Origin: DAOPMC01 sp035392025
GTDB taxonomy: Bacteria > Bacillota_I > Bacilli_A > RF39 > UBA660
DNA: 12,306 bases
Direction of reading: 5' to 3'
Assembly (NCBI GenBank): GCA_035392025.1
Contig: DAOPMC010000029.1
Span: 1-12,306, forward strand
Shown: positions 6,432-12,306 of the stretch, one piece after another
Position numbering within the stretch: the stretch's first letter is position 1
Layout: each line of letters starts with the position of its first letter
Notes under the pieces: model-generated
What the model saw: the letters and a program-made list of their open reading frames with translations, nothing else
Database searches by the model: none
Told to the model about the DNA's origin: nothing
Translations under genes and position numbers: made by a program

Positions 6432-6854
6432 CAAAATAGATGCAAAAATTCCCCAAATAATATAAGGTATCAGGAAATATGATGCCTTTTTATTTATATC
6501 TTTAGTTGTACTATACAAAAACAAGCTAGATACAAAAGTTCCAATAGTTGATATCATTCCTAAAAAAGGACTTTCTAATTTAAAAAATAATATTGTAAAA
6601 CTTTGATTAAAGATATAGTTTATTATTAATGACCAATAATAACTTTTGTTATCTTTATATTTATTGTTACTTATAATCATAAAAATTGATATAGCGATTA
6701 ATAAATATAAAATAGGCCAAACAATACCAAACGTAATACCGGGCGGGGCAAATATTGGTAAATACAAATTATCATAAAAATCCATATTACCCATGAACAA
6801 ACCACTAAAAAACCAAGGTATTAGACATAATAGAAATATTAATATTTTTTTCAC
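6402..6854 (-). CDS. tspO: TspO/MBR family membrane protein
   Basis: TspO (tryptophan-rich sensory protein) homologue of 150 residues, near the usual length, with five hydrophobic segments (about 3-21, 38-62, 72-92, 96-115, 124-146). Family motifs: FAPPGITFGIVWPILY (35-50), the NYIFNQSFTILFF helix (79-91) in place of the usual NxxWSxLFF, and PYIIWGIFASIL (130-141). Family members bind porphyrins and other hydrophobic ligands, and some act in tetrapyrrole or oxidative-stress responses; the role in this organism is unknown. Trp content is low for the family (W14, W46, W74, W134). Start is GTG at 6854, supported by AGAGGTGA (reverse complement of 6858-6865) 3 nt upstream; an overlapping ATG at 6856 is out of frame and hits TGA at once. 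It is divergent from gluP and convergent with rluD. Confidence 0.88.
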   Translation of the reverse strand: MKKILIFLLCLIPWFFSGLFMGNMDFYDNLYLPIFAPPGITFGIVWPILYLLIAISIFMIISNNKYKDNKSYYWSLIINYIFNQSFTILFFKLESPFLGMISTIGTFVSSLFLYSTTKDINKKASYFLIPYIIWGIFASILSIPIYFMNV

Positions 6855-6887
6855 ATTTCACCTCTTTATTTATTTTATGTTTTATAC

Positions 6888-6893
6888 TATAAT
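6888..6893 (+). promoter_or_regulatory. Candidate -10 of gluP in the tspO-gluP divergent region
   Basis: TATAAT lies 27 nt before the gluP ATG in a 66-bp divergent gap. The -35 region 17 bp upstream is TTTATT (6865-6870), a weak match that overlaps the SD of tspO. The tspO promoter must also lie in or past this gap, so the two promoters probably interfere. Confidence 0.4.
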
Positions 6894-6920
6894 AATATTA
6901 TTTGAAGAAGGAGGGATAAT

Positions 6921-8066
6921 ATGCAAGAAATGAAACTTTATAACAAAAAAGATCAAATAGTCATGAAATTATTGCATTATTTTATTACCCAAGAGGGATA
7001 TAGTCCTATTATTCTTCAAGGAGCACAAGATGAGATATGGTTAGAAAATCAAGAAAAAGACTATAAAATTATTAGAATTGCTTCTAACTATATTCATAAT
7101 GAGGAACAATTACACCAAGATTTATTTAAGACTAAAAGTATAATTAAAAATATTAAAAGAAAGACTTTTAATATTACGATGAATGCACTTAGCATATTTG
7201 TAAACCTAGGTGAAAATGTAAAATTAGAACCAGAATCTGATAACCATATTGATTGTGTAGCATTAGAAGATGAGAAGGACATATCTAAATATCAATTTTT
7301 GTATGATTATTTTCCTCAAATTGATAAGAAGATGGTATTTGATGAAAAAGGTATTAATTTATTTATTAAAATAACTAATGATATAAATGAAAAAAACAAA
7401 AAAGAAGCGAAAAAAGCTGAATCATTATTTAAAAATGATAAGCCTATTATGACTTATATATTAATGGCAATATCCATAATAGTTTATATAATAGAATTAT
7501 CTCCCAGTATGTATAATTATATACTTGATAATTTTGCAGTATATGGAGCTGGAATAAGATTAGGAGAAATTTATAGATTACTGACGGGAACATTTATTCA
7601 TGGCAGTATCTGGCACATATTTTGTAACATGTATGCTTTATACATTATTGGTCCTCAAATAGAAGGATTCTTTGGTAAATGGAAATATTTATGTATATAT
7701 TTATTTAGCGCAATTACTGGATCACTACTTTCGATACTATTTAGTTCCTCTTATAGTATTGGAGCCAGTGGGGCCATATTTGGATTACTTGGTGCTATGC
7801 TATACTTTGGATATTATTATAGGGTATATTTAGGAAATGTAGTAAAGAGTAAAATATTACCGATCATAATATTAAATTTGGCTTTGGGATTTATCTTGCC
7901 AAATGTTGATAATGGTGGCCATATTGGTGGACTAATAGGTGGAATACTTATTAGCATGGCACTAGGAATAAAGTCGGAAAATAAGAAAAAAGATAGGATT
8001 AATGGCATTCTTCTTTCAACTTTGTATGTAGGATTTTTAATATTTATGATATTTATTTATAAATAG
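6921..8066 (+). CDS. gluP: Rhomboid-family intramembrane serine protease, GluP (YqgP)-like
   Basis: Polytopic membrane protease of 381 residues. Residues 1-170 are a cytosolic N-terminal domain whose DEIWLEN segment (37-43) matches that of B. subtilis YqgP/GluP. About six membrane helices follow from residue 176. Rhomboid signatures: FIHGSIWHIFCNM (225-237, with H232 and N236), GASGAIFG (281-288) with nucleophile S283, and DNGGHIGG (330-337) with the dyad partner H334. B. subtilis YqgP cuts the Mg transporter MgtE and feeds it to FtsH under Mn stress; the same role here is inference. YqgP is about 500 residues and ends in TPR repeats; this protein stops after a seventh hydrophobic segment and has none. 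SD AAGGAGGG (6908-6915) lies 5 nt before ATG, an optimal site. It is a single-gene unit ended by a hairpin. Confidence 0.9.
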   Translation: MQEMKLYNKKDQIVMKLLHYFITQEGYSPIILQGAQDEIWLENQEKDYKIIRIASNYIHNEEQLHQDLFKTKSIIKNIKRKTFNITMNALSIFVNLGENVKLEPESDNHIDCVALEDEKDISKYQFLYDYFPQIDKKMVFDEKGINLFIKITNDINEKNKKEAKKAESLFKNDKPIMTYILMAISIIVYIIELSPSMYNYILDNFAVYGAGIRLGEIYRLLTGTFIHGSIWHIFCNMYALYIIGPQIEGFFGKWKYLCIYLFSAITGSLLSILFSSSYSIGASGAIFGLLGAMLYFGYYYRVYLGNVVKSKILPIIILNLALGFILPNVDNGGHIGGLIGGILISMALGIKSENKKKDRINGILLSTLYVGFLIFMIFIYK

Positions 8067-8074
8067 AAAGTTTT

Positions 8075-8099
8075 AAAGACTGTGTAAGCAGCCTTTTTT
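8075..8099 (+). terminator. Rho-independent terminator after gluP
   Basis: AAAGACTG (8075-8082) pairs with CAGCCTTT (8089-8096) with one A-C mismatch around a 6-nt TGTAAG loop, and the 3' arm runs on into Ts to 8099. The stem is imperfect, so read-through is possible, but a strong promoter follows directly. Confidence 0.65.
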
Positions 8100-8100
8100 A

Positions 8101-8129
8101 TTGACTTTTAGGTTAAAATATGATATAAT
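8101..8129 (+). promoter_or_regulatory. Near-consensus sigma-A promoter with extended -10
   Basis: -35 TTGACT (8101-8106) and -10 TATAAT (8124-8129) are 17 bp apart, and TGA precedes the -10 (TGn extended -10, 8121-8123). This is the best protein-gene promoter in the window. It starts two bases after the gluP terminator and gives a leader of about 25 nt. High basal expression of the next gene is likely. Confidence 0.88.
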
Positions 8130-8160
8130 TTTGAAAGTTTTATAAATGAGGAGGGGAATT

Positions 8161-9141
8161 ATGGAAAAAGGAAAACAAATTATTGTTATAAACCCAAGCA
8201 GTGATGGCGTGATAAAAGCAAGACAAGTTACTTTTGCTACTAGAACAACGCTTACTACATCAGACATTAAGAACCTTAAATTATTGCAAATAAAAGATAT
8301 TAATAAAAAAGAGTTTTTCCAATATAGCGGTGCATGGAAACAAGCTATTAAAGATAGTCAACTATCAATATTAGATATTAAAAAATTAGTTTTTTCTCTA
8401 GAAGAAGCGAACGATGAAAAAGATATTGAAAAACTTGCACAGGAGGTAATATCTAGTTTAAGGCAAGTATATCCAGCCAGCGAATATTATAAAATAAAAT
8501 ATTTAACAGATGGTTTCTTTGATCAATCAAAAATGGGACTTGTTGCCTTTACTAAACAGTTGATGTTTACAAAATATGAAAAAATGCTTTCGAGGTTTTC
8601 CAAAGACGAGCAAGATCAATTATATAATACATTAATTTCAGGTAGTGATAATAATTTAAAGGAAACAATTAAGTATTTGGAAGAATCTCTAAATGATAAT
8701 CACAGCCAAAAAGCGATAGAAAATGGTATGTTATTGTTATCATATAGAATTATGATGCAAACAGTAAAAAATACATATGAGAAAAGAACTCATCTATGCT
8801 GGGAAAATTGTGCAAACGCTCAAACAAAAAAATGTGCAAAAGTGCATGATTTGGAGAAGAAAGTAATTGCTAGTTATCCATTTGTTCAAAGTGGCTATCA
8901 GGTTTTAAATCCTGACGGCATAGTTTCTGAGTTTTCGGTACATGGATGTCATAATTATGAGCAGGAAAAAGATGAACCAGCAAGCATAGAAAATTTAAGG
9001 AAATTGCGTACATTGATGAAAGGAATTACTATAGAACATTTTAATTCTGAAACATTAGAAGAAGCAAACATGGTGCGAGGTACTATGATAAGAAACGGAA
9101 CTTTGAGAGCACCGCATGAGTATCGAAATTATTCTAGGTAA
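8161..9141 (+). CDS. Unknown cytoplasmic protein with a four-Cys cluster
   Basis: I do not recognise this 326-residue protein. It has no signal peptide or membrane segment and looks mixed alpha/beta: a strand-rich start (KQIIVINPSSDGVI, residues 5-18) followed by mostly helical sequence. The one strong landmark is a Cys/His cluster: C213, C217 and C225 (C-x3-C-x7-C) with C263 in VHGCHNYE, and H211, H229, H261 and H264 close by. This could bind zinc or an iron-sulfur cluster; spacing alone cannot decide. The C-terminal part (275-326) is rich in Arg and Glu. ATG 8161 is preceded by GAGGAGGGG (8148-8156) 4 nt upstream; an in-frame ATG at 8146 overlaps that SD and is unlikely. With the near-consensus promoter, this is probably one of the more highly expressed genes here. 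The microprotein gene follows after 18 nt. Confidence 0.8.
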   Translation: MEKGKQIIVINPSSDGVIKARQVTFATRTTLTTSDIKNLKLLQIKDINKKEFFQYSGAWKQAIKDSQLSILDIKKLVFSLEEANDEKDIEKLAQEVISSLRQVYPASEYYKIKYLTDGFFDQSKMGLVAFTKQLMFTKYEKMLSRFSKDEQDQLYNTLISGSDNNLKETIKYLEESLNDNHSQKAIENGMLLLSYRIMMQTVKNTYEKRTHLCWENCANAQTKKCAKVHDLEKKVIASYPFVQSGYQVLNPDGIVSEFSVHGCHNYEQEKDEPASIENLRKLRTLMKGITIEHFNSETLEEANMVRGTMIRNGTLRAPHEYRNYSR

Positions 9142-9159
9142 CTGAATGGGGGTTTGGTT

Positions 9160-9348
9160 ATGGATGCGGAAATTAAGGAAAGAATAGAACGAATTATATT
9201 CGTTAGTTTATTCTTATTTATATCTACTTTAATATGGCAAGATTCAAGAAATAGAAATAATGAGTCTATGGCCATATATAATAATATGGTATCTTCTACA
9301 GAAGAACAAACAGAGGTATTAAATTTATCTAGTGAGGAAAATAGATAG
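9160..9348 (+). CDS. Small single-pass membrane protein (62 residues)
   Basis: Unrecognised microprotein. A short charged N-terminus (MDAEIKERIER) is followed by one hydrophobic helix at about 12-26 (IIFVSLFLFISTLIW). The polar tail of about 36 residues is rich in Asn, Ser and Glu and ends in EENR. The tail is predicted to be flexible. Topology is ambiguous because both flanks have mixed charge. ATG 9160 has GGGGG (9148-9152) 7 nt upstream; an in-frame TTG at 9154 is less likely. It lies 18 nt after the Cys-cluster gene, on the same transcript, and before the terminator, so the two may act together, for example with this protein placing the other at the membrane; that is a guess. Its coding reality rests on the SD, the operon position and the clean helix. 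Confidence 0.62.
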   Translation: MDAEIKERIERIIFVSLFLFISTLIWQDSRNRNNESMAIYNNMVSSTEEQTEVLNLSSEENR

Positions 9349-9367
9349 AAGATGATTGCAAACATTA

Positions 9368-9426
9368 TATTTCAAATAATTTCTACTGAAAATATTTTCA
9401 TGCAAATTAAAATTTTATTTGAAATG
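9368..9426. repeat. Nested AT-rich inverted repeats downstream of the microprotein gene
   Basis: ATTTCAAATAA (9369-9379) and TTATTTGAAAT (9415-9425) are perfect 11-bp inverted arms, 12 with a flanking U-G pair. Inside them lies the perfect 12-bp palindrome GAAAATATTTTC (9388-9399). No T-run follows the outer arm, so it is not a normal terminator, and a clear terminator lies 11 nt further on. It may be an mRNA-stabilising 3' structure or a protein-binding site. Confidence 0.5.
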
Positions 9427-9436
9427 ATTTTTTATC

Positions 9437-9466
9437 AAAAATAGCACTTTATTTAGTGCTATTTTT
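9437..9466. terminator. Strong terminator between the microprotein gene and dnaI
   Basis: A perfect 12-bp stem, AAAAATAGCACT (9437-9448) and AGTGCTATTTTT (9455-9466), encloses a 6-nt loop TTATTT. The A-run on one arm and T-run on the other make it look bidirectional, though only + strand genes flank it. Confidence 0.88.
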
Positions 9467-9478
9467 ATTGTTTTATAT

Positions 9479-9484
9479 TATAAT
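9479..9484 (+). promoter_or_regulatory. Possible -10 box for the dnaI operon
   Basis: TATAAT lies 13 nt after the terminator and 18 nt before GTG 9503. No convincing -35 exists at 16-18 bp spacing, where the terminator arm sits. A promoter is needed here if the terminator is efficient, which is the main argument for it. Confidence 0.35.
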
Positions 9485-9502
9485 ATTTTTAGGTGATGAC
9501 AT

Positions 9503-10411
9503 GTGAAAACATTCAATAGCATTAAACAAAATATTAAAGCACAAAAAAAAGAATTAAGAGATAATTTTAATATAGCTATGCAAGATGAGACATTTAAAAA
9601 ATTAAGAAATACTTTAGATTTGGATGATGAATATCTTTCAAAACATACTTCTCTTTTAGAAGATTCTTGCAAAGAAATATTAAATTGTAAAGGATGTAAA
9701 GGAATTGAATATTGTAAAAATAATTTGCAAGGATTTATTTATTTACCTAAAGTAATAAATAATAATTTAGAATTTTCTTATGAAATGTGTAAATATCAAG
9801 AAAAGATTGCACAAGAAGAGAAGAAAAGAGAAAACGTTTATTTTGATCATATTCCGACATACATTAAAAATGCATCTATTAAAGAGATATATGCAGATGA
9901 TAAAAGTAGAATTGATATTATAAAAAGCATTAATACATATTATAAGAATTATTTTGGTAAGAGGGAAAAAGGCCTTTATGTGAGTGGTAACTTTGGAAGT
10001 GGCAAAACATATATTGTTGCAGCACTTTTTAATGAACTATCAAAAAAAGATGTGGCCTCAGCAATAGTATATTTTCCAGAATTTTTAAGAGATTTAAAAG
10101 TCGGTTTTGATGATAATACTTATCAATATAAATTTGACTATGTTAAAAAAATTCCATTGTTGCTATTAGATGATATAGGGGCAGAAAATGTAACAGCATG
10201 GTCTAGAGATGAAATCTTAGGAGCAATTTTACAATATCGTATGGAAGAGAGTCTACCTACATTTTTTACATCCAATTTGACAATCGATGAATTAGAAGAA
10301 CATTTGTCAAATAGTAAGAACAAAGTTGACAAATTAAAAGCAAGGAGAATAATTGAAAGGATTAAATTTTTAAGCGAAGAAATAAAACTAATTGGAGTTA
10401 ATCGTAGGTAA
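9503..10411 (+). CDS. dnaI: Primosomal protein DnaI, replicative helicase loader
   Basis: AAA+ ATPase that loads the replicative helicase onto DNA at origins and restarted forks, working in the cytoplasm. It has 302 residues, close to B. subtilis DnaI. The N-terminal helicase-binding domain has the Cys cluster C62-x2-C65-x5-C71 plus C96, matching the zinc site of DnaI. Its AAA+ domain has Walker A GNFGSGKT (162-169, K168), Walker B LLLLDDIGAE (219-228, D223/D224), and the DnaI-typical run LQYRMEESLPTFFTSN (243-258). The C-terminal RRIIERI with its Arg residues (281-287) and the final GVNRR match the family end. The His that follows the third Cys in B. subtilis (GYHPK) is absent here (GFIYL). 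Start is GTG 9503 with AGGTGATG (9491-9498) 4 nt upstream; an ATG at 9501 is out of frame. In other Bacilli dnaI sits with dnaB and nrdR; here its partner is an RNB-domain protein. Confidence 0.95.
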   Translation: MKTFNSIKQNIKAQKKELRDNFNIAMQDETFKKLRNTLDLDDEYLSKHTSLLEDSCKEILNCKGCKGIEYCKNNLQGFIYLPKVINNNLEFSYEMCKYQEKIAQEEKKRENVYFDHIPTYIKNASIKEIYADDKSRIDIIKSINTYYKNYFGKREKGLYVSGNFGSGKTYIVAALFNELSKKDVASAIVYFPEFLRDLKVGFDDNTYQYKFDYVKKIPLLLLDDIGAENVTAWSRDEILGAILQYRMEESLPTFFTSNLTIDELEEHLSNSKNKVDKLKARRIIERIKFLSEEIKLIGVNRR

Positions 10412-12253
10412 ATGAAGGCCAGAGGAGTACAAAAAAAAATATTAGATTCAAAAAATTGTGAAGAACTGCAAGCAAAATTAAATATTGCAAACTCTCATGA
10501 TTTTTTGCTTTTTCTTTTTAATTATATTTTTCAAACAGTAAAACTTGATGAAAAAGAAAAATATCCAAGCATTCAAAAAACTATAGAATATATTGATGAT
10601 ATTATAAGTAAGGGAAGTAACAAAGATGTTATTGGCATAATTGATAGAATCCATAAAATTAGATTGCAGATGATTAATAAAATAAAATCAACACCCAAAA
10701 GAAGTAGAGCAAATAATGAAACAATTAAATTTTTAAGGAATATTGCTAACCAATTAGAAACAATTGAAGTAAGTTTAGAATATGATATAAAATTGAAATT
10801 TACAAAAACTAATTCGGAAATCATAAAATATATTCTATTTAGAGAAAAAAATATTGAAATCAGTGAAGATTTGATTACGAAACATCCATATTTAATTAAT
10901 TTATGTTCATCCGATAAAGAAAATATTTTAAATCTGGTAATTGATAGATATTTAAATGCATTAGGGTTTTATATTAATGCCGGTGGAAGTAGAAAAAATA
11001 TTGAATATTATGATGAGATACTTTATTTAATTTTTCAAGAAGAGAAGATAAGTATTGATTCAAGAATATTAGAGCGCAATATATTAAAAGTTAAAAAATG
11101 GCAAGAATCAAATGCTAATAACAAAGAAGCTATGACGTGGCTAAATCATTTATATAAAAGATTAGATATGCCTACGACATACTCCCCAAACGAACATGAT
11201 TATAAATTCCTATATGGCATAGAAGAAGAATTTAATAAAGACATACTTTCTAATTGCCAAAATATTAATACAATTGTTAGAGTAGCCTCTCAGGATGATG
11301 GGAAGTGCTTAATTACAGTTGATGATGAAGAGGTTTTTGCAAGGGATGACGCTTTTTCAATATCAAAAAATTATGCAGGAAATTATATATTAGGTATTCA
11401 TTTCGCAGATGTAAATCATTATTGCAATTTATATCCATTTTTAAGACAATTAGCCCACGATAGGGTAGAAACTATTTATTTGAGGGATAAAGCAATTAAC
11501 CTTTTTCCCCCGGAATTTATAAAAAAGGAATTATCGCTAGATCAAGGAATGACTCGTTTAGTTAGAAGCATTTATACTGAGTTTGATACTGCTGGTAATT
11601 TTATATCATTTCTAGTGAAAAAAGAGCCACTTAAAATAAATTGTAATTTTTCATTTAAAACAGCAACAAAAATAATGAAGCAAAACAGTAGTATTAGAAA
11701 AGTTGATGAATCGTTTGAAAAACTTCTTATAGTAGCGCCTATGATAAAAAAGATCTTATTTGGAAGTTCTAGCAGTCCCCAAAAAGCTGAAAAATTAACA
11801 GAAACATTTATGATTTTTGCAAGTTATAAAATAGCAGAATATTTTAAAACTAGTGGATATCCATTTTTATATAAATCACATATTTTAAGATATAGTATGC
11901 CACATGCATTAAGTAATAAATTAGAAACACTTGATAAAGTAGAACATAACACATATATAAAAGAAATAAATAGCAATCATAATATTGATGCCACATCATA
12001 TTTTTCAGTTGATCCAATCTGTCATGAGGGGTTACATATCCCATACTATACTAGATATACATCCCCAATTAGAGAGTATGCTGGAATTGTTGTAAATGAC
12101 TGCTTAGACCAATTCTATTTCAGTCATACAGAAGATCCTAAAGGAATTGATGCCATAAGGCAAGACTTAAAACAAACGGCAGATTATTTAAATGTAAGAA
12201 GTCAAGAAATAGCAGGATTTATAAGTGGCTATAGCAGGATAAGAAAAAGATAA
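10412..12253 (+). CDS. Divergent RNB-domain (RNase II/R-like) protein with novel N-terminal region
   Basis: 613-residue protein whose second half (about 296-606) is an RNB domain, the 3'-to-5' exoribonuclease fold. Signatures: ITVDDEEVFARDDAFSIS (301-318), HFADVNHY (330-337), the PEF..KELSLDQGMTRLV block (367-384) matching PExLSNxLCSL..., YPFLYKSH (483-490), and CHEGLHIPYYTRYTSPIREY (537-556). In RNase II four Asp (D201, D207, D209, D210) hold Mg. Here D304, D312 and D313 match but the D207 place is A310. SPIRRYPDL..HR reads SPIREYAGI..ND, keeping R554. No cold-shock or S1 domain is present, and the protein ends just after the RNB fold. Residues 1-290 are Lys/Ile/Asn-rich, predicted helical, and unknown to me. 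The start codon touches the dnaI stop codon (0 nt) with AGGT just upstream, so the two are translationally coupled. It may be an RNase with altered metal use or a non-catalytic RNA binder. Confidence 0.85.
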   Translation: MKARGVQKKILDSKNCEELQAKLNIANSHDFLLFLFNYIFQTVKLDEKEKYPSIQKTIEYIDDIISKGSNKDVIGIIDRIHKIRLQMINKIKSTPKRSRANNETIKFLRNIANQLETIEVSLEYDIKLKFTKTNSEIIKYILFREKNIEISEDLITKHPYLINLCSSDKENILNLVIDRYLNALGFYINAGGSRKNIEYYDEILYLIFQEEKISIDSRILERNILKVKKWQESNANNKEAMTWLNHLYKRLDMPTTYSPNEHDYKFLYGIEEEFNKDILSNCQNINTIVRVASQDDGKCLITVDDEEVFARDDAFSISKNYAGNYILGIHFADVNHYCNLYPFLRQLAHDRVETIYLRDKAINLFPPEFIKKELSLDQGMTRLVRSIYTEFDTAGNFISFLVKKEPLKINCNFSFKTATKIMKQNSSIRKVDESFEKLLIVAPMIKKILFGSSSSPQKAEKLTETFMIFASYKIAEYFKTSGYPFLYKSHILRYSMPHALSNKLETLDKVEHNTYIKEINSNHNIDATSYFSVDPICHEGLHIPYYTRYTSPIREYAGIVVNDCLDQFYFSHTEDPKGIDAIRQDLKQTADYLNVRSQEIAGFISGYSRIRKR

Positions 12254-12256
12254 AAG

Positions 12257-12306
12257 ATGTCAATAACTTTTGAAAATGTCTCAAAAATTTTTAAATATAA
12301 GCGTTA
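12257..12306 (+). CDS. Probable ABC-transporter ATP-binding protein, 5' fragment
   Basis: Only 16 full codons are inside the window, beginning MSITFENVSKIFKYKR. The xITFENVSKxF pattern is the classic first strand of ABC ATPase domains, with an aromatic residue placed for the A-loop. Walker A would lie just past the edge. The start is 3 nt after the RNB gene stop, so it is probably in the dnaI operon. No strong SD is seen, which fits translational coupling. The transporter type cannot be judged. Confidence 0.5.
   Translation, partial: MSITFENVSKIFKYKR

Noticed and set aside
5544..6480. TGA possibly read as Trp, as in Mycoplasma
   Set aside because: rluD ends at the family's normal C-terminus with TGA, read-through would give unrelated sequence, and TGG is the Trp codon used throughout.
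7094..8267. Minus-strand open frames inside and just after gluP
   Set aside because: They are antisense to the conserved rhomboid and the next gene's start, with no ribosome site or recognisable protein feature.
10138..12044. Minus-strand open frames inside dnaI and the RNB gene (for example 10573-10824 and 11850-12044)
   Set aside because: They lie antisense within well-supported genes, show no SD, and have the low-complexity composition of AT-rich shadow frames.
1..12306. CRISPR array, insertion sequence, toxin-antitoxin or classic defence genes
   Set aside because: No spaced direct repeats, transposase motifs, terminal inverted repeats or known defence domains were found.

Overview
The window is a piece of a low-GC Bacillota chromosome (genus not determined). 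The A+T-rich coding, the DnaI-type helicase loader, the GluP-type rhomboid, NrnA, and strong Shine-Dalgarno sites of the AGGAGG/AGGTGAT type all point to the Bacilli, possibly one of the small-genome gut lineages near the RF39/Erysipelotrichia/Acholeplasma side. TGG is used for Trp and one gene (rluD) ends in TGA at the position expected for its family, so TGA looks like a stop codon, unlike in Mycoplasma. There are no phage, IS, CRISPR or recombinase genes. It reads as core chromosome with several unrecognised lineage-specific genes between housekeeping ones.

Layout. 1-3559: a short-chain dehydrogenase, an NrnA-like DHH phosphoesterase, an unknown signal-peptide/C-terminal-anchor surface protein with raised GC, and uppS (undecaprenyl-diphosphate synthase), all on +. 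3561-4195: a six-gene tRNA operon (Ile-GAT, Asn-GTT, Glu-TTC, Leu-TAA, Gln-TTG, Lys-TTT), each with encoded CCA, driven by a good sigma-A promoter preceded by an 11-bp tandem repeat and closed by a textbook terminator. 4197-6431: a promoter and a putative HExxH zinc peptidase of unknown role, then lspA and rluD overlapping by 26 nt. 6402-6854: tspO on the minus strand, its 3' end overlapping that of rluD. 6921-8066: a GluP-like rhomboid protease. 8101-9348: a near-consensus extended -10 promoter, an unknown 326-residue protein with four clustered Cys, and a 62-residue single-pass membrane microprotein. 9368-9466: an AT-rich nested inverted repeat followed by a strong terminator. 9503-12306: dnaI, immediately followed (0 nt) by a highly divergent RNase II/R-like protein, then the start of a probable ABC-transporter ATPase cut by the window edge.

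How the genes fit together. The membrane/envelope theme is strong: uppS supplies the lipid carrier for wall polymers, lspA matures lipoproteins, and gluP and tspO are membrane proteins. tRNAs, rluD and nrnA serve translation and RNA turnover. dnaI loads the replicative helicase. The most unusual item is the dnaI-linked RNB protein (10412-12253): it keeps the overall RNB fold signatures but lacks the cold-shock and S1 RNA-binding domains, has an unrecognised helical N-terminus of about 290 residues, and has Ala where one of the four metal-binding Asp residues is expected. The second most unusual is the strongly expressed-looking Cys-cluster protein plus microprotein pair at 8161-9348.
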